A stretch of DNA of 50,410 nt from an uncultured Pseudomonadota bacterium. GTDB taxonomy: Bacteria > Pseudomonadota > Alphaproteobacteria > RF32 > CAG-239. A model generated the notes under the pieces. That model ran no database searches and was not told the origin of the DNA. It worked only from the letters and a program-made list of their open reading frames with translations. Positions within the stretch are counted from its first letter, which is position 1; each line of letters begins with the position of its first letter. The stretch is from assembly GCA_902495305.1 (NCBI GenBank), contig CABUWG010000009.1:1-50410 (forward strand). Direction: 5' to 3'. Below, one piece after another: positions 42,397 through 50,250 of this stretch. Made by a program: the position numbers and the translations under genes.

Positions 42397-43068
42397 TTAC
42401 CGGCCCCTAATATTTTCCGTGACTATTTTATATGTATTTCTAGGATTTTGATTAAGACTTGGAAACAGCTCATACAAATTAAAACCTAATTTTTTATCAA
42501 AATACGCTTTTATTTCTAGATATGGTTCAGTAAATTCAGGCGGCAACTTTTTGTTGAATCTTGCCTCATATTCTTCCTGCCGCTGTTCCAACTTTACAAT
42601 ACCATCTTTATTTGCCATACTATCTGAAAGTTGGATAAGCATATCTTCATCGGTTAAAGATGTGTTGGAGATAAAATCGACGACAAAATCAAAATCTTTT
42701 GTATTGCCTAAAAACTTTGCTTCTGTATGTTTTGTAATTCTATTTAAAGGAATTTCATGTAACAAACACGCACGCGCAACAGCGGAATCTTTATCTTTTA
42801 ACATTTCATATCCCAATATCCCGTGAAAGCGCCCAAGCATAGACTCAGGAGATTCATCAATTTTTGCAATATCATGTAAAAAAGCGCAAACATAGGCTTG
42901 TTCCGGATTCATGCTTCCCAAATGCGTAGCTATTGTTTTTGCAACAACAGCAGCGCCTTTTATATGGTTGTCATACATATATAAGGTCTCTGGTTTACGC
43001 CCAAGAGCAATCCACCTTTTCCTTACATTATCAACCATTTTTTCAGCATCTTCTATCGTGATTGACAT
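42397..43068 (-). CDS. HD-domain metal-dependent phosphohydrolase
   Basis: A 223-residue protein from the ATG at 43068, preceded by GAGGAGT. Metal ligands of the HD fold are visible: H35 (YDNHIKGA), H65-D66 (AFLHDIAKI) and D148 (LSDSMANKDG), with a further HGILGYEML helix. Such proteins cleave phosphomonoesters or nucleotides; some small HD proteins act on 2'-phospho or cyclic nucleotide substrates, and the target here is unknown. It lies between repeats B and C, next to tRNA-Trp. Confidence 0.82.
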   Translation of the reverse strand: MSITIEDAEKMVDNVRKRWIALGRKPETLYMYDNHIKGAAVVAKTIATHLGSMNPEQAYVCAFLHDIAKIDESPESMLGRFHGILGYEMLKDKDSAVARACLLHEIPLNRITKHTEAKFLGNTKDFDFVVDFISNTSLTDEDMLIQLSDSMANKDGIVKLEQRQEEYEARFNKKLPPEFTEPYLEIKAYFDKKLGFNLYELFPSLNQNPRNTYKIVTENIRGR

Positions 43069-43375
43069 CCTAAAACTCCTCATTTTCAACTAAGATATAT
43101 TGTAAATGAAAAATACTTTATTGTAAAATGAAAAAGCTATCCCGAAACCTGATAGGATTCCAACCGGCTTAATCACTTGTAAAACAAAGAAACTTGAAAA
43201 TAAAAGTCCGTGTAACTACCCCAAACTTCTCTTAGCTTTGCTAGGGAGAAACGACCGCAGCAAAGCTTAGTTGTTCGCGCAAGTAGAAAGCTTCAGCTTT
43301 CGTAGCGGCGCAATTTTGCTCTCATCCATACAACCTCACACGAACTCAATTAAGCAACTGATATATAAAGAAAAA
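43069..43375. other. Gene-free region between HD gene and tRNA-Trp with inverted repeats
   Basis: No gene. AGCTTTGCT and AGCAAAGCT form an inverted repeat within about 43230-43270 and GAAAGCTTCAGCTTTC a hairpin near 43288-43303. A 20-codon frame on the minus strand (MDESKIAPLRKLKLSTCANN) has no further support. Confidence 0.45.
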
Positions 43376-43395
43376 AGCCGCCTTTCAGCGACTTT
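43376..43395 (-). terminator. Terminator of tRNA-Trp
   Basis: CGCC/AGCG-type hairpin followed by a T-run on the minus strand, nearly identical to the one at 42331-42350. Confidence 0.65.
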
Positions 43396-43403
43396 ATCTT
43401 GAG

Positions 43404-43479
43404 TGGCAGGGGCAGTAAGATTTGAACTCACGACACCCGGTTTTGGAGACCGGTGCTCTACCAACTGAGCTATACCCCT
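43404..43479 (-). tRNA. tRNA-Trp (anticodon CCA)
   Basis: The minus strand folds as a full cloverleaf: acceptor AGGGGTA paired with TGCCCCT (one G-T), D arm GCTCAGTTGGTAGAGC, anticodon stem CCGGT/ACCGG with loop CTCCAAA (anticodon CCA), T arm with GTTCAAATC, discriminator G and encoded CCA. It is the ancestral neighbour of secE, now 2.8 kb away. Confidence 0.97.
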
Positions 43480-43571
43480 ATAAAACATTTTTACTAAACT
43501 TTTTCTTTCATACACAACAAAACACAAGAAATCAAGTATTTTTTTATCTTCCGCAATAATTTTATCTCAAA

Positions 43572-44123
43572 TTATTCCTCCCCTGCCGGCTCATACTCAA
43601 CAACCGCAACAACGGTATCATAATCAAAGCCGGCGCGCACCAGAACTGCCATGTCTTTTTGTCGCATTTCCCGCCGCTCTCCCTTCTCCTTCCGAAAAGC
43701 TGCAATCTTTTTCTTTTTCGCCAACTTTAAGGCGGCATCAAAAGCGCTGTATTCCTGCTCGGCAAAACATTGCTCGATAATATCCTCACTCACGCCCTTT
43801 TCCTTCAACTTGCCGATAATATAACGCTTGGCCTTACCGGCGGCAATATAATCCCGACACCGGTTCTCGGCAAAACGTTTGTCATCCAGATAACCGTAAC
43901 GCTCAAAATCATTTATAATATTTTCAATCCAGCCAATAGCCTCGCTTTTATCATACTCCGGATTATAATAGGCATATTCATTCACCCTTTTCATCAAGAC
44001 TTGCCGCAGCGCTGCTTTTGTGGTGTCATATCGTTTTAAATAATAAAGGGCAATGTTTTTCAACCTGACCGGCGTAATTTTTTTGATTATTTTAACCTTT
44101 TTGACTTCTTCTGCCGCAAACAC
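43572..44123 (-). CDS. recX: Regulatory protein RecX
   Basis: RecA modulator built of three-helix repeats. The 183-residue product shows the RecX pattern ALYYLKRYDTTKAALRQVL, WIENIINDFERYGYLDDKRF and RFAENRCRDYIAAGKAKRYI (EKGVSEDIIEQ follows). It starts with GTG at 44123, after GGCGGAGA. recA is not in the window. Divergent from hslO. Confidence 0.88.
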   Translation of the reverse strand: MFAAEEVKKVKIIKKITPVRLKNIALYYLKRYDTTKAALRQVLMKRVNEYAYYNPEYDKSEAIGWIENIINDFERYGYLDDKRFAENRCRDYIAAGKAKRYIIGKLKEKGVSEDIIEQCFAEQEYSAFDAALKLAKKKKIAAFRKEKGERREMRQKDMAVLVRAGFDYDTVVAVVEYEPAGEE

Positions 44124-44190
44124 TTGAAAATTCTCCGCCTATACATTATAAACTTAGTAAACGGTTTTAATTTAGCAAAGGAATAAGATT

Positions 44191-45108
44191 TTGCCTAATA
44201 ATAATTTTGACAATTGTGTATCTTTTCACATCGACAACGGCGCCTTTCGCGGCCGCCTGACCCGTTTGGACAGCGTTGTCAACACCATTTTGGAAAAACA
44301 CAAATACCCGCTTCCGGTTTCGGCTGTGCTGGCCGAAAGCACGGCTCTGGCAGTTCTTCTGGCTTCAGCCTTAAAGTATGAAGGCCTGTTCACGCTTCAA
44401 ATTCAGGGAAACGGCCCTGTTTCTCTTGTCGTTGTTGATGTCACCTCAGACGGCAAAGTCCGCGCTTGCGCCCGTTTTGATGAAGAACGCCTGAAAAAAT
44501 CGCAGCACCTGCGCAAAACAGACAACCAGATAGAACCTGCGCCGCATTTTCTGGGCGAAGGCTTTTTGGCCTTCACCGTTGACCAGGGACCAGATACCGA
44601 ACTCTATCAGGGCATTGTCGACCTGCAAGGCAAAACCTTAAGCGAATGCGCCCTGCGCTACTTTAAGCAGTCCGAACAGATTGATACGGATTTGAAGTTG
44701 TTTTTCCACACGCCGGGAAGCGAAGGCAAAGACTGGTACGCTTCCGGCATTATGATTCAAAAGATTCCGGAAGCCGGCGGCAAAGTTCGCGAAGGCGAAG
44801 ACATTGCCGAAAGCTGGGATGAGGCAAAAATCTTTATGGAAAGCCTGAAGGCCGATGAAGTCTTTGACGCGGCATTAAGCGCGCAAGACATCTTAACCCG
44901 CCTGTTCCATACCCACGATCTGGCGGTTACGGAAACCAAGAATTACCGTTTCGGCTGCCGTTGTTCGCGTGAAAAACTACGCGATACGCTGGCCACCTTC
45001 AAGCCGGAAGAGATTGAAGCCATGTGCGAAAACGGCAAAATTTCTGCCACCTGCCAGTTCTGCTCCGAAAACTACGTCTATGACCGCGGAGAACTGCAAA
45101 AGCAGTAA
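44191..45108 (+). CDS. hslO: Redox-regulated chaperone Hsp33
   Basis: Holdase activated by oxidation. The 305-residue protein has the Hsp33 core and the C-terminal zinc-binding cysteines C-x-C (GCRCSREKL) and C-x2-C (ATCQFCSENY), about 30 residues apart, all four present. The start is TTG at 44191 (AAAGGAATA upstream). A strong terminator follows. The neighbouring cysteine-rich secreted protein gene is unrelated in position. Confidence 0.95.
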   Translation: MPNNNFDNCVSFHIDNGAFRGRLTRLDSVVNTILEKHKYPLPVSAVLAESTALAVLLASALKYEGLFTLQIQGNGPVSLVVVDVTSDGKVRACARFDEERLKKSQHLRKTDNQIEPAPHFLGEGFLAFTVDQGPDTELYQGIVDLQGKTLSECALRYFKQSEQIDTDLKLFFHTPGSEGKDWYASGIMIQKIPEAGGKVREGEDIAESWDEAKIFMESLKADEVFDAALSAQDILTRLFHTHDLAVTETKNYRFGCRCSREKLRDTLATFKPEEIEAMCENGKISATCQFCSENYVYDRGELQKQ

Positions 45109-45159
45109 CCCACACCGATTCGACACGGCAGAACTTAAGATTTTTTTAATTTATAATTG

Positions 45160-45197
45160 TTATAGTTACGCTAACCATGGTGTAACTATAATTTTTT
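45160..45197 (+). terminator. Terminator of hslO
   Basis: TTATAGTTAC (45160-45169) pairs perfectly with GTAACTATAA (45182-45191), followed by six T. The loop contains CCATGG. Confidence 0.8.
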
Positions 45198-45211
45198 ACA
45201 GGCCCATAAAA

Positions 45212-45823
45212 ATGATAAAATTTAGCAAAATATTCGGTGCTTTGGCCGTCGCCGCATTTATTTCAGGCTGCGTCAGCAATGCCCCCGAGATTGAAACTTA
45301 TAACGCCCCCCGCTATCAGGATTCCGGCGTCATTGAACTGAAAGTCAACAAAGTAGACATCGTTTCCGAGTTTATTCCGGAATTCGAACGCCCGCATGTT
45401 GAACAGCTTTTCCCGATCTCTATCGAAAAAACAGCCCGTCTCTGGGCCAAAGACCGTCTGGATGCCGTTGATTTCTCAAGCAACAAAATTGCCTCTTTCA
45501 TCATCAAAGACGCCAGCGTTACCGAAGAAGTCGAAGAATCAGGCAAACTCTTCTATAAAGACCGTCTGGTTTACAAAGCCAACCTGAACGTTGTCCTCAA
45601 AATTTCTGACGACCTCGGTACGGATTCAGCCCAAACCGAAATCGTTGCCTGGCGCGAACTGGTCATTCCGGCGGATACCGATATCATAGAAAAAGAAAAA
45701 TATTGGAACGGAATGGTTCAAAAACTTTTTGACGAATTCAACGTTAAAATGGAACAAAACATCCACAAATATCTGAACATGTATGTTGCCAACAACAACT
45801 ACATTCACACTTACGACAATTAG
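45212..45823 (+). CDS. Putative lipoprotein (hypothetical)
   Basis: A 203-residue exported protein with a lipobox: MIKFSKIFGALAVAAFISGC, the ISGC cysteine at residue 20. The mature part is mixed alpha/beta with no recognised family (VIELKVNKVDIVSEF, then a C-terminal helix EFNVKMEQNIHKYLNMY). A frame upstream to 44969 is an overlap with hslO and is not used. The 3' end overlaps the apaG stop by three bases (convergent). Lipidation by Lgt, Lsp and the Lnt at 16285-17853 is expected. Confidence 0.8.
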   Translation: MIKFSKIFGALAVAAFISGCVSNAPEIETYNAPRYQDSGVIELKVNKVDIVSEFIPEFERPHVEQLFPISIEKTARLWAKDRLDAVDFSSNKIASFIIKDASVTEEVEESGKLFYKDRLVYKANLNVVLKISDDLGTDSAQTEIVAWRELVIPADTDIIEKEKYWNGMVQKLFDEFNVKMEQNIHKYLNMYVANNNYIHTYDN

Positions 45824-46236
45824 TGGACGGACACTTCCGGAGTGTTTTTTGCAGACAAGCAGAATGTCGGGATTTTAACCTCTTTGGCAATGTCCTGACC
45901 TTCTGCTTTTATTTTGCAACTGCCATAAAAAACGGCATTAGCGGCGGCAATCGGCGCCATGCTTGTATATTCAAAACATTCCCCCGGTTCCAGCTCGGGA
46001 ATCTCTCCCTTAAAACCGTAAGTATCATCAGAAAAAGAATTGCCTTTATCATCGGTAATTTTCCAGTTTTTCCCCAGCAGGCTGATTTTGCGTGAAGAAT
46101 TATTTTCAATACACAGATAATAGCCCCACAGAAACTTCTCTTCGGACATTGTTTTTTCTTCGTCAATCAACACCGGACAAGCCGAAACGACAATATCATC
46201 GGTCTGGCTGAATAAAAACTCACTGTCATTGAACAT
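45820..46236 (-). CDS. apaG: ApaG-like (DUF525) protein
   Basis: A 138-residue beta-sandwich protein resembling ApaG: YYLCIENNSSRKISLLGKNW, KITDDKGN, GEIPELEPGECFEYTS, GSCKI. Two expected conserved positions differ from the classic G.GVVGE.P motif (YGFKGEIPELEPGE), so the call is good but not perfect. The ATG at 46236 follows GAGAG; a TTG at 46254 is also possible. Function of ApaG is not established. Confidence 0.8.
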   Translation of the reverse strand: MFNDSEFLFSQTDDIVVSACPVLIDEEKTMSEEKFLWGYYLCIENNSSRKISLLGKNWKITDDKGNSFSDDTYGFKGEIPELEPGECFEYTSMAPIAAANAVFYGSCKIKAEGQDIAKEVKIPTFCLSAKNTPEVSVH

Positions 46237-46450
46237 TTGGTCACTCTCTTGCAATTCGTTAATGAATAGTTAATTTTTATTTAAGCTTTTTAAGATTCGC
46301 AACCCCGATGTATATCCGACTCGCAAGTTATTCACAAAAATCTCTCATCAAAATTCTATAATCCTCTTATCCCCAAAAAAGATTCCGCTTCTCCGGCATT
46401 TTGACTCTTTTTTCAACGATTTATCTAACGCACAGATTCTTCCGGCACAA

Positions 46451-46479
46451 AAAAAACGGAGCATCACGCCCCGTTTTTT
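46451..46479 (-). terminator. Terminator of the acyl carrier protein pair
   Basis: AAAAAACGG (46451-46459) pairs with CCGTTTTTT (46471-46479); a T-run follows on the minus strand. The gap 46237-46450 holds no gene but has five GANTC sites (46294-46439). Confidence 0.8.
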
Positions 46480-46922
46480 TATTTTGTTGATCTCTTCTCT
46501 GCCAAAAGTCTGATACAAATACGTTGAAAATCCTCTACAGAATGAAGCCTTTCAGCTTCAGCATCCGGAATTGCAATTCCAAAAGTTTTTTCCAAAGCCA
46601 TAATGACTTCCACAACATCCAGAGAATCTGCCCCCAGATCAAATTTCAACACAGCAGAAGCAACGACTTGTTCCGGATAAACCTCCAGTTTCTGTTCAAT
46701 GATATCATTCACTTTTCTGCAAATTTCCTGCTCAGCCAAATTGGCGGGAACAAAATCAGTCTTTACCTCAGCAAACGGATTCCTCCAAATGCTGCCTATA
46801 GCGTCTACCTTCTTATTTACATCTAAGATCACTTTGTGATTTGACGCGTCCCAATACAAATAAATCGGAAACTTTCCACGCTCAGCCAACTCTTTCAGCT
46901 GCTTTTCATCTAATACAACCAT
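46479..46922 (-). CDS. Specialised acyl carrier protein with N-terminal extension
   Basis: A 147-residue protein. Residues about 65-147 form an acyl carrier domain with the phosphopantetheine serine in FDLGADSLDVVE and the typical helix AIPDAEAERLHSVEDFQRI. The first 60 residues (LYWDASNHKVILDVNKKVDA) are an extension not found in standard AcpP. It lies 15 bases downstream of a second carrier protein gene. Not the main AcpP by length. No ketosynthase or ligase is in the window, so the acyl group and pathway are unknown. Confidence 0.8.
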   Translation of the reverse strand: MVVLDEKQLKELAERGKFPIYLYWDASNHKVILDVNKKVDAIGSIWRNPFAEVKTDFVPANLAEQEICRKVNDIIEQKLEVYPEQVVASAVLKFDLGADSLDVVEVIMALEKTFGIAIPDAEAERLHSVEDFQRICIRLLAEKRSTK

Positions 46923-46937
46923 AACCTAAAGCTATTT

Positions 46938-47210
46938 TCAGTCAATAATCAGGTCTCGTTCAATAAGCTTTTGAAGACAAATCTCATACAAGTCTTCAAC
47001 CGTATGGACTTTCTTGCTTTCTGCGTCAGAAATATAAATGTCAAATTCATGCTCCATCAGCATAACACATTCCACCGCATCCAGAGAATCAGCACTCAAG
47101 TCTTCGCTGAACCGAGAAGATAAAGAAACTTCATCAAATTCTAACCCAAGTTTATGGGCAATAAGTTCTTTCACAGTCTGCTCCAATTGAGCTTTACTAA
47201 TTTGTTCCAT
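46938..47210 (-). CDS. Acyl carrier protein (second copy)
   Basis: A 90-residue carrier protein with the attachment serine in DLSADSLDAVECVMLMEHEF and the ending EDLYEICLQKL. It lacks a Shine-Dalgarno sequence; its leader (ACAGAATTATTAA then ATTATTTATT before ATG) matches those of the membrane/coiled-coil genes at 23205 and 23943. It precedes the extended carrier protein by 15 bases and probably works with it. Confidence 0.88.
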   Translation of the reverse strand: MEQISKAQLEQTVKELIAHKLGLEFDEVSLSSRFSEDLSADSLDAVECVMLMEHEFDIYISDAESKKVHTVEDLYEICLQKLIERDLIID

Positions 47211-47286
47211 AATAAATAATTGTTATATGATTAATAATTCTGTTGTCCTCGCTACAATACAAAAAAAAGCCAGCAGAGTCAAACAA

Positions 47287-47313
47287 AAAAGCCCCGCAAA
47301 ATACGGGGCTTTT
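47287..47313 (-). terminator. Terminator of carD
   Basis: Perfect stem AAAAGCCCCG (47287-47296) / CGGGGCTTTT (47304-47313), T-run on the minus strand. Confidence 0.9.
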
Positions 47314-47335
47314 CAAGTTTCCAAATGATATTAAC

Positions 47336-47842
47336 TTATTTGGCTAAAATTTCCAAGAGCTTTTTCGTTGCATCAGCCGATGAAATATTCTGGCAGACGG
47401 CATATTCATTTGCCAGCCGGTCAAGCGCCTGTTCATAAATCTGACGTTCGCTGTAAGACTGCTCGGCCAGATTCTCGCTGCGATACAAATCACGAATAAC
47501 CTCAGCCACGGCAACCGGATTTCCGGAATTAATTTTATTTTCATATTCCTGCGCACGGCGGGACCACATCACTTTTTTAACTCTGGCTTTGCCCTTCAAA
47601 ACACCCAAAGCCTCATCCATGGTATCAGACGCCGAAATTCTCCGCAAACCGGTCGTTTCTGCCTTAGCCATCGGAATACGCAAAGTCATTTTATCTTTAT
47701 CAAAATTCACAACAATAAGCTCGAGCTCACTTCCTGCAACCTTTTGCTTTGTAATATCAGCTACCTTTCCCACGCCATGGGCAGGATACACGACAAAGTC
47801 ACCGGAATTGAAGGCAATTTTTGAAGAAATTTTTTTATTCAT
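47336..47842 (-). CDS. carD: CarD/CdnL family transcription regulator
   Basis: RNA polymerase beta-binding global regulator that stabilises open promoter complexes. The 168-residue product has the N-terminal RID Tudor-like domain (FNSGDFVVYPAHGVGKVADI, LRIPMAKAETTGLRRI) and a helical C-terminal DNA-binding domain (WSRRAQEYENKINSG, YRSENLAEQSYSERQIYEQA). The ATG at 47842 follows AGGAACAAGTG; a GTG directly before it is also in frame. Common in alphaproteobacteria. Divergent from the cysteine-rich gene, with about 1 kb between. Confidence 0.92.
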   Translation of the reverse strand: MNKKISSKIAFNSGDFVVYPAHGVGKVADITKQKVAGSELELIVVNFDKDKMTLRIPMAKAETTGLRRISASDTMDEALGVLKGKARVKKVMWSRRAQEYENKINSGNPVAVAEVIRDLYRSENLAEQSYSERQIYEQALDRLANEYAVCQNISSADATKKLLEILAK

Positions 47843-48129
47843 CACTTGTTCCTATTATCTAAACCGAATTGATTAAAACGGAAGTTTTCCCTAAAGACAG
47901 CGCTACCATACCACAAAAAAGCATTTAAATCCAGCCCTATTTTAAACTTTTTTTGACAAAATTAAACTTTATAAAACTAACTGTCTGGAATTTTTATTTT
48001 TTTAAATTAACTTTGACACATATTCCGGCTAATTTTCTTTACCGGACATTCATCGCTGTTCTTTCCCATACTCTTGACGCATTTAATATATAATCATTCT
48101 TTTTAAATTTTCATTCTTTTTCATGCCAT
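47843..48129. other. Gene-free AT-rich region upstream of carD
   Basis: No gene recognised. TTGACA-like hexamers occur (for example around 47953 and 48007), but no pair with good spacing is convincing. The composition becomes pyrimidine-rich near 48040. Confidence 0.4.
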
Positions 48130-48620
48130 ATCATCTCCGCTTATCCTTAAACATTTTCTTTTTTCTTCTTATCTCCTCCACCTCACCCGTTTCTTCCTAT
48201 CGCCTTTTTCATAAATTCCAATCTCTTCCATTTTCGCCGACAGCCCTCACCATTCTCATTTTCCCCCTTTTCTTTCTCCGCCCGTCTCACCTTCCGCCTT
48301 TTTACCTCCCTCATCAACCTCTCCCTCCTCCATCCTTTCGCCCCTCACCTTATTCCACACCTTTCCCTTTTCTCCCCTCTCACTCCTCGTCCTTTTCCTC
48401 CTCTTCCTCGCTCCCTGCTTTTCCCCTTCTCTCACCCCCTCTTTTCTTCCTCACCCTTATTCACCATCCCTCGTCCCTTTCCCCCCAGCTTACCTCACCT
48501 GCTTCACCCCCACTCTCACCCTCTTTCTTACCTCTGCCCTTTCTCCCCGTTCCTCACACTCCCTTTACCCCTTTTTAGCCAAATTTCCCCTGCTTTTTCC
48601 TGTTTCCCTAGCCAAAATCC
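48130..48620. other. Long polypyrimidine tract 2 (no gene)
   Basis: In 48181-48600, 63 of 420 plus-strand bases are purines (about 85% pyrimidine). As in tract 1, the C/T order is irregular and there is no direct copy of tract 1. The open frame across it (starting at the ATG at 48123) would encode only Pro/Ser/Phe/Leu-rich sequence, with no ribosome binding site, so it is not called a gene. It lies just before the promoter of the cysteine-rich gene. Confidence 0.85.
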
Positions 48621-48642
48621 CCATCCCACTTTTCATTATATA

Positions 48643-48671
48643 TTGACTCTTGCATTTCTTTGTGGTATAGT
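48643..48671 (+). promoter_or_regulatory. Strong sigma-70 promoter of the cysteine-rich gene
   Basis: TTGACT (48643-48648), a 17-base spacer and TATAGT (48666-48671), immediately after the pyrimidine tract. Start of transcription expected near 48678. Confidence 0.75.
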
Positions 48672-48677
48672 ACCCTT

Positions 48678-48846
48678 AGTGTTAACCATTCTGGGCACTA
48701 TGCTGTTCAGATAAAGAAAAGAACAACGCGGTCGGGAGGCCGACAGCCATCAACTGTCAGTTCACTGCCCAGAGGATCGCGTTGCTCTGACGGGAAATGT
48801 GACAAAGTATGTGCTTTGAAAAGAATTTTTATATGGGAGGAAGCCG
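48678..48846 (+). promoter_or_regulatory. Structured 5' leader of the cysteine-rich gene (possible pseudoknot)
   Basis: TCTGGGCA (48690-48697) pairs with TGCCCAGA (48766-48773), and CAACGCGGT (48724-48732) pairs with ATCGCGTTG (48776-48784). The order of these arms is that of a pseudoknot. Also GTCGG-GAGG-CCGAC (48731-48744) and a small AACT/AGTT hairpin. CAGAG/CTCTG (48770-48774 with 48785-48789) is an alternative. A strong GGGAGGA at 48835-48841 precedes the ATG. No known riboswitch class was recognised. Confidence 0.5.
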
Positions 48847-50208
48847 ATGAAGAATATGAACACTATGCTACACATGAAACTAAACTCTGCGGTATCAGTT
48901 TTTGCTGTCGCCGCTGCTTTCTCGGTTATCCTCCCGCCTTCATCTGCCTTTGGTGGTGTCTGTTTCCTACCCGACTGTGGTGATGATATACTTGCCGGCG
49001 GCGGTGATATTAACATGAACCTGAATGAAGATACCGAATTTTGTGAGAAAAAAGGTTATACCTACTATGCTTCCGGTCAATGTCCCCAGTATCAGGCTCA
49101 GGTCGGCAAATGTTCTCGTGACGACCATTATCTCAAATGCGACCCAGTCAAATGGTGTACCGATAATGGTTATAATACCCAGTCTTGTTCTCTGCCGTCC
49201 TTTGTTGACGGACAATGCCCGAACGGCAAACCTTATTACAAAGGCTGTAAAGAAGACAGACCACGTGCCTGTCGCGAATCCGGTTATGTCAACTCCTGTT
49301 CTCCGAGACGCTTGTATGCAACGACAAACCGTTGTCCTTATGACAATTCTTACGGTAAATGCTGTACCGCATCACCTTCTGCCGGCTGCCCTTCCAATTA
49401 TTCCGTCAACTGTGATGCTTCCCGCGGCTCTTCCGGTACCGATACCTGCGGATACACCTGTTATCGTTGCTGTTCCGACGAATGCTCACGTGGTTCCAAG
49501 AACTATACAGGCTCTAAAGCCGGAACAACTGAATGCGGATCAACATGCCGTTACTGCAATACATCTTGCCCCAGGGGAAGCACATCTTATTCCGGTTCCG
49601 TTGTTTCTTACAATGAATGCGGCAACGCATGTCGTTCTTGTTCTACTTCTTGTCCTTCCGGAACATCATCGTCAAATCCCGGAGGCTGCGGCGGTTCGAC
49701 AACAAATGAATGCGGAACGAAAACTTGTTATTATCCTTATCAATCTTGTCACACGCATAGTTACTCTTGTCCATCCGGTTATTCAACTTCTTGCAGCGGA
49801 TCTGATTATGAGTATAAGACATGTTCTTGCGGTGCATCTAGCAGCACGAAATGCTATGAATGTTCTTCAAGCAGTAGTGGAAGTTCTGGCGGAAGTTCCG
49901 GAAACACATGCTCTTTTTATAAATCTTGCTCAACTCAATGTACGGGCGTCACCAACACAACAGCTCACTGTCAAACAGATTATGCCCCGACTTATTGGGT
50001 AAACTGTAATTTAAAAATAACCAGAACTTGGACTGATTGTAATGGTAACCAACAAACCATCAGCGGAACTGCCGTTGATCGTATAAAATCCTATACATCT
50101 CAGGAAGCATGTGAAGCCGCGGCTAAAACGACATCATGCAGCTGCAGTTCATTCAGATGGCCTTATTGCTGTGAAACCTATTCCGGCGCCAATTGTAAAG
50201 CTTTTTAA
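48847..50208 (+). CDS. Secreted cysteine-rich repeat protein
   Basis: A 453-residue exported protein with a signal peptide (hydrophobic core VFAVAAAFSVILPP, cleavage near residue 36) and 52 cysteines. Two repeat types are visible: an N-terminal type around C-x3-GY ... GQCP ... Y.KGC (about residues 60-175) and a C-terminal type CSRGSKNYTGSK / ECGSTCRYC / TSCPRGSTSYSGS repeated about three times (about 200-310), with Ser/Gly linkers later. No enzymatic motif or known family. Probably disulphide-stabilised cell-surface or adhesive protein; this is inferred. It has a strong promoter, leader and terminator. High Cys and Ser composition differs from its neighbours. Confidence 0.8.
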   Translation: MKNMNTMLHMKLNSAVSVFAVAAAFSVILPPSSAFGGVCFLPDCGDDILAGGGDINMNLNEDTEFCEKKGYTYYASGQCPQYQAQVGKCSRDDHYLKCDPVKWCTDNGYNTQSCSLPSFVDGQCPNGKPYYKGCKEDRPRACRESGYVNSCSPRRLYATTNRCPYDNSYGKCCTASPSAGCPSNYSVNCDASRGSSGTDTCGYTCYRCCSDECSRGSKNYTGSKAGTTECGSTCRYCNTSCPRGSTSYSGSVVSYNECGNACRSCSTSCPSGTSSSNPGGCGGSTTNECGTKTCYYPYQSCHTHSYSCPSGYSTSCSGSDYEYKTCSCGASSSTKCYECSSSSSGSSGGSSGNTCSFYKSCSTQCTGVTNTTAHCQTDYAPTYWVNCNLKITRTWTDCNGNQQTISGTAVDRIKSYTSQEACEAAAKTTSCSCSSFRWPYCCETYSGANCKAF

Positions 50209-50250
50209 ATAACAAAAATCATTTACTGCTTCCCCTGTCCACATACAAAA

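Noticed and set aside
45127..45137. GGCAGAACTT after hslO as another copy of the tRNA-Trp-linked repeat
   Set aside because: Only about ten bases match; expected by chance.
48123..48578. Open frame of 151 codons across polypyrimidine tract 2
   Set aside because: Same reason as tract 1; no ribosome binding site and the product is a direct result of base composition.
48660..48983. Frame of 107 codons overlapping the leader and start of the cysteine-rich gene
   Set aside because: Starts inside the promoter -10 region and overlaps the well-supported signal peptide frame.
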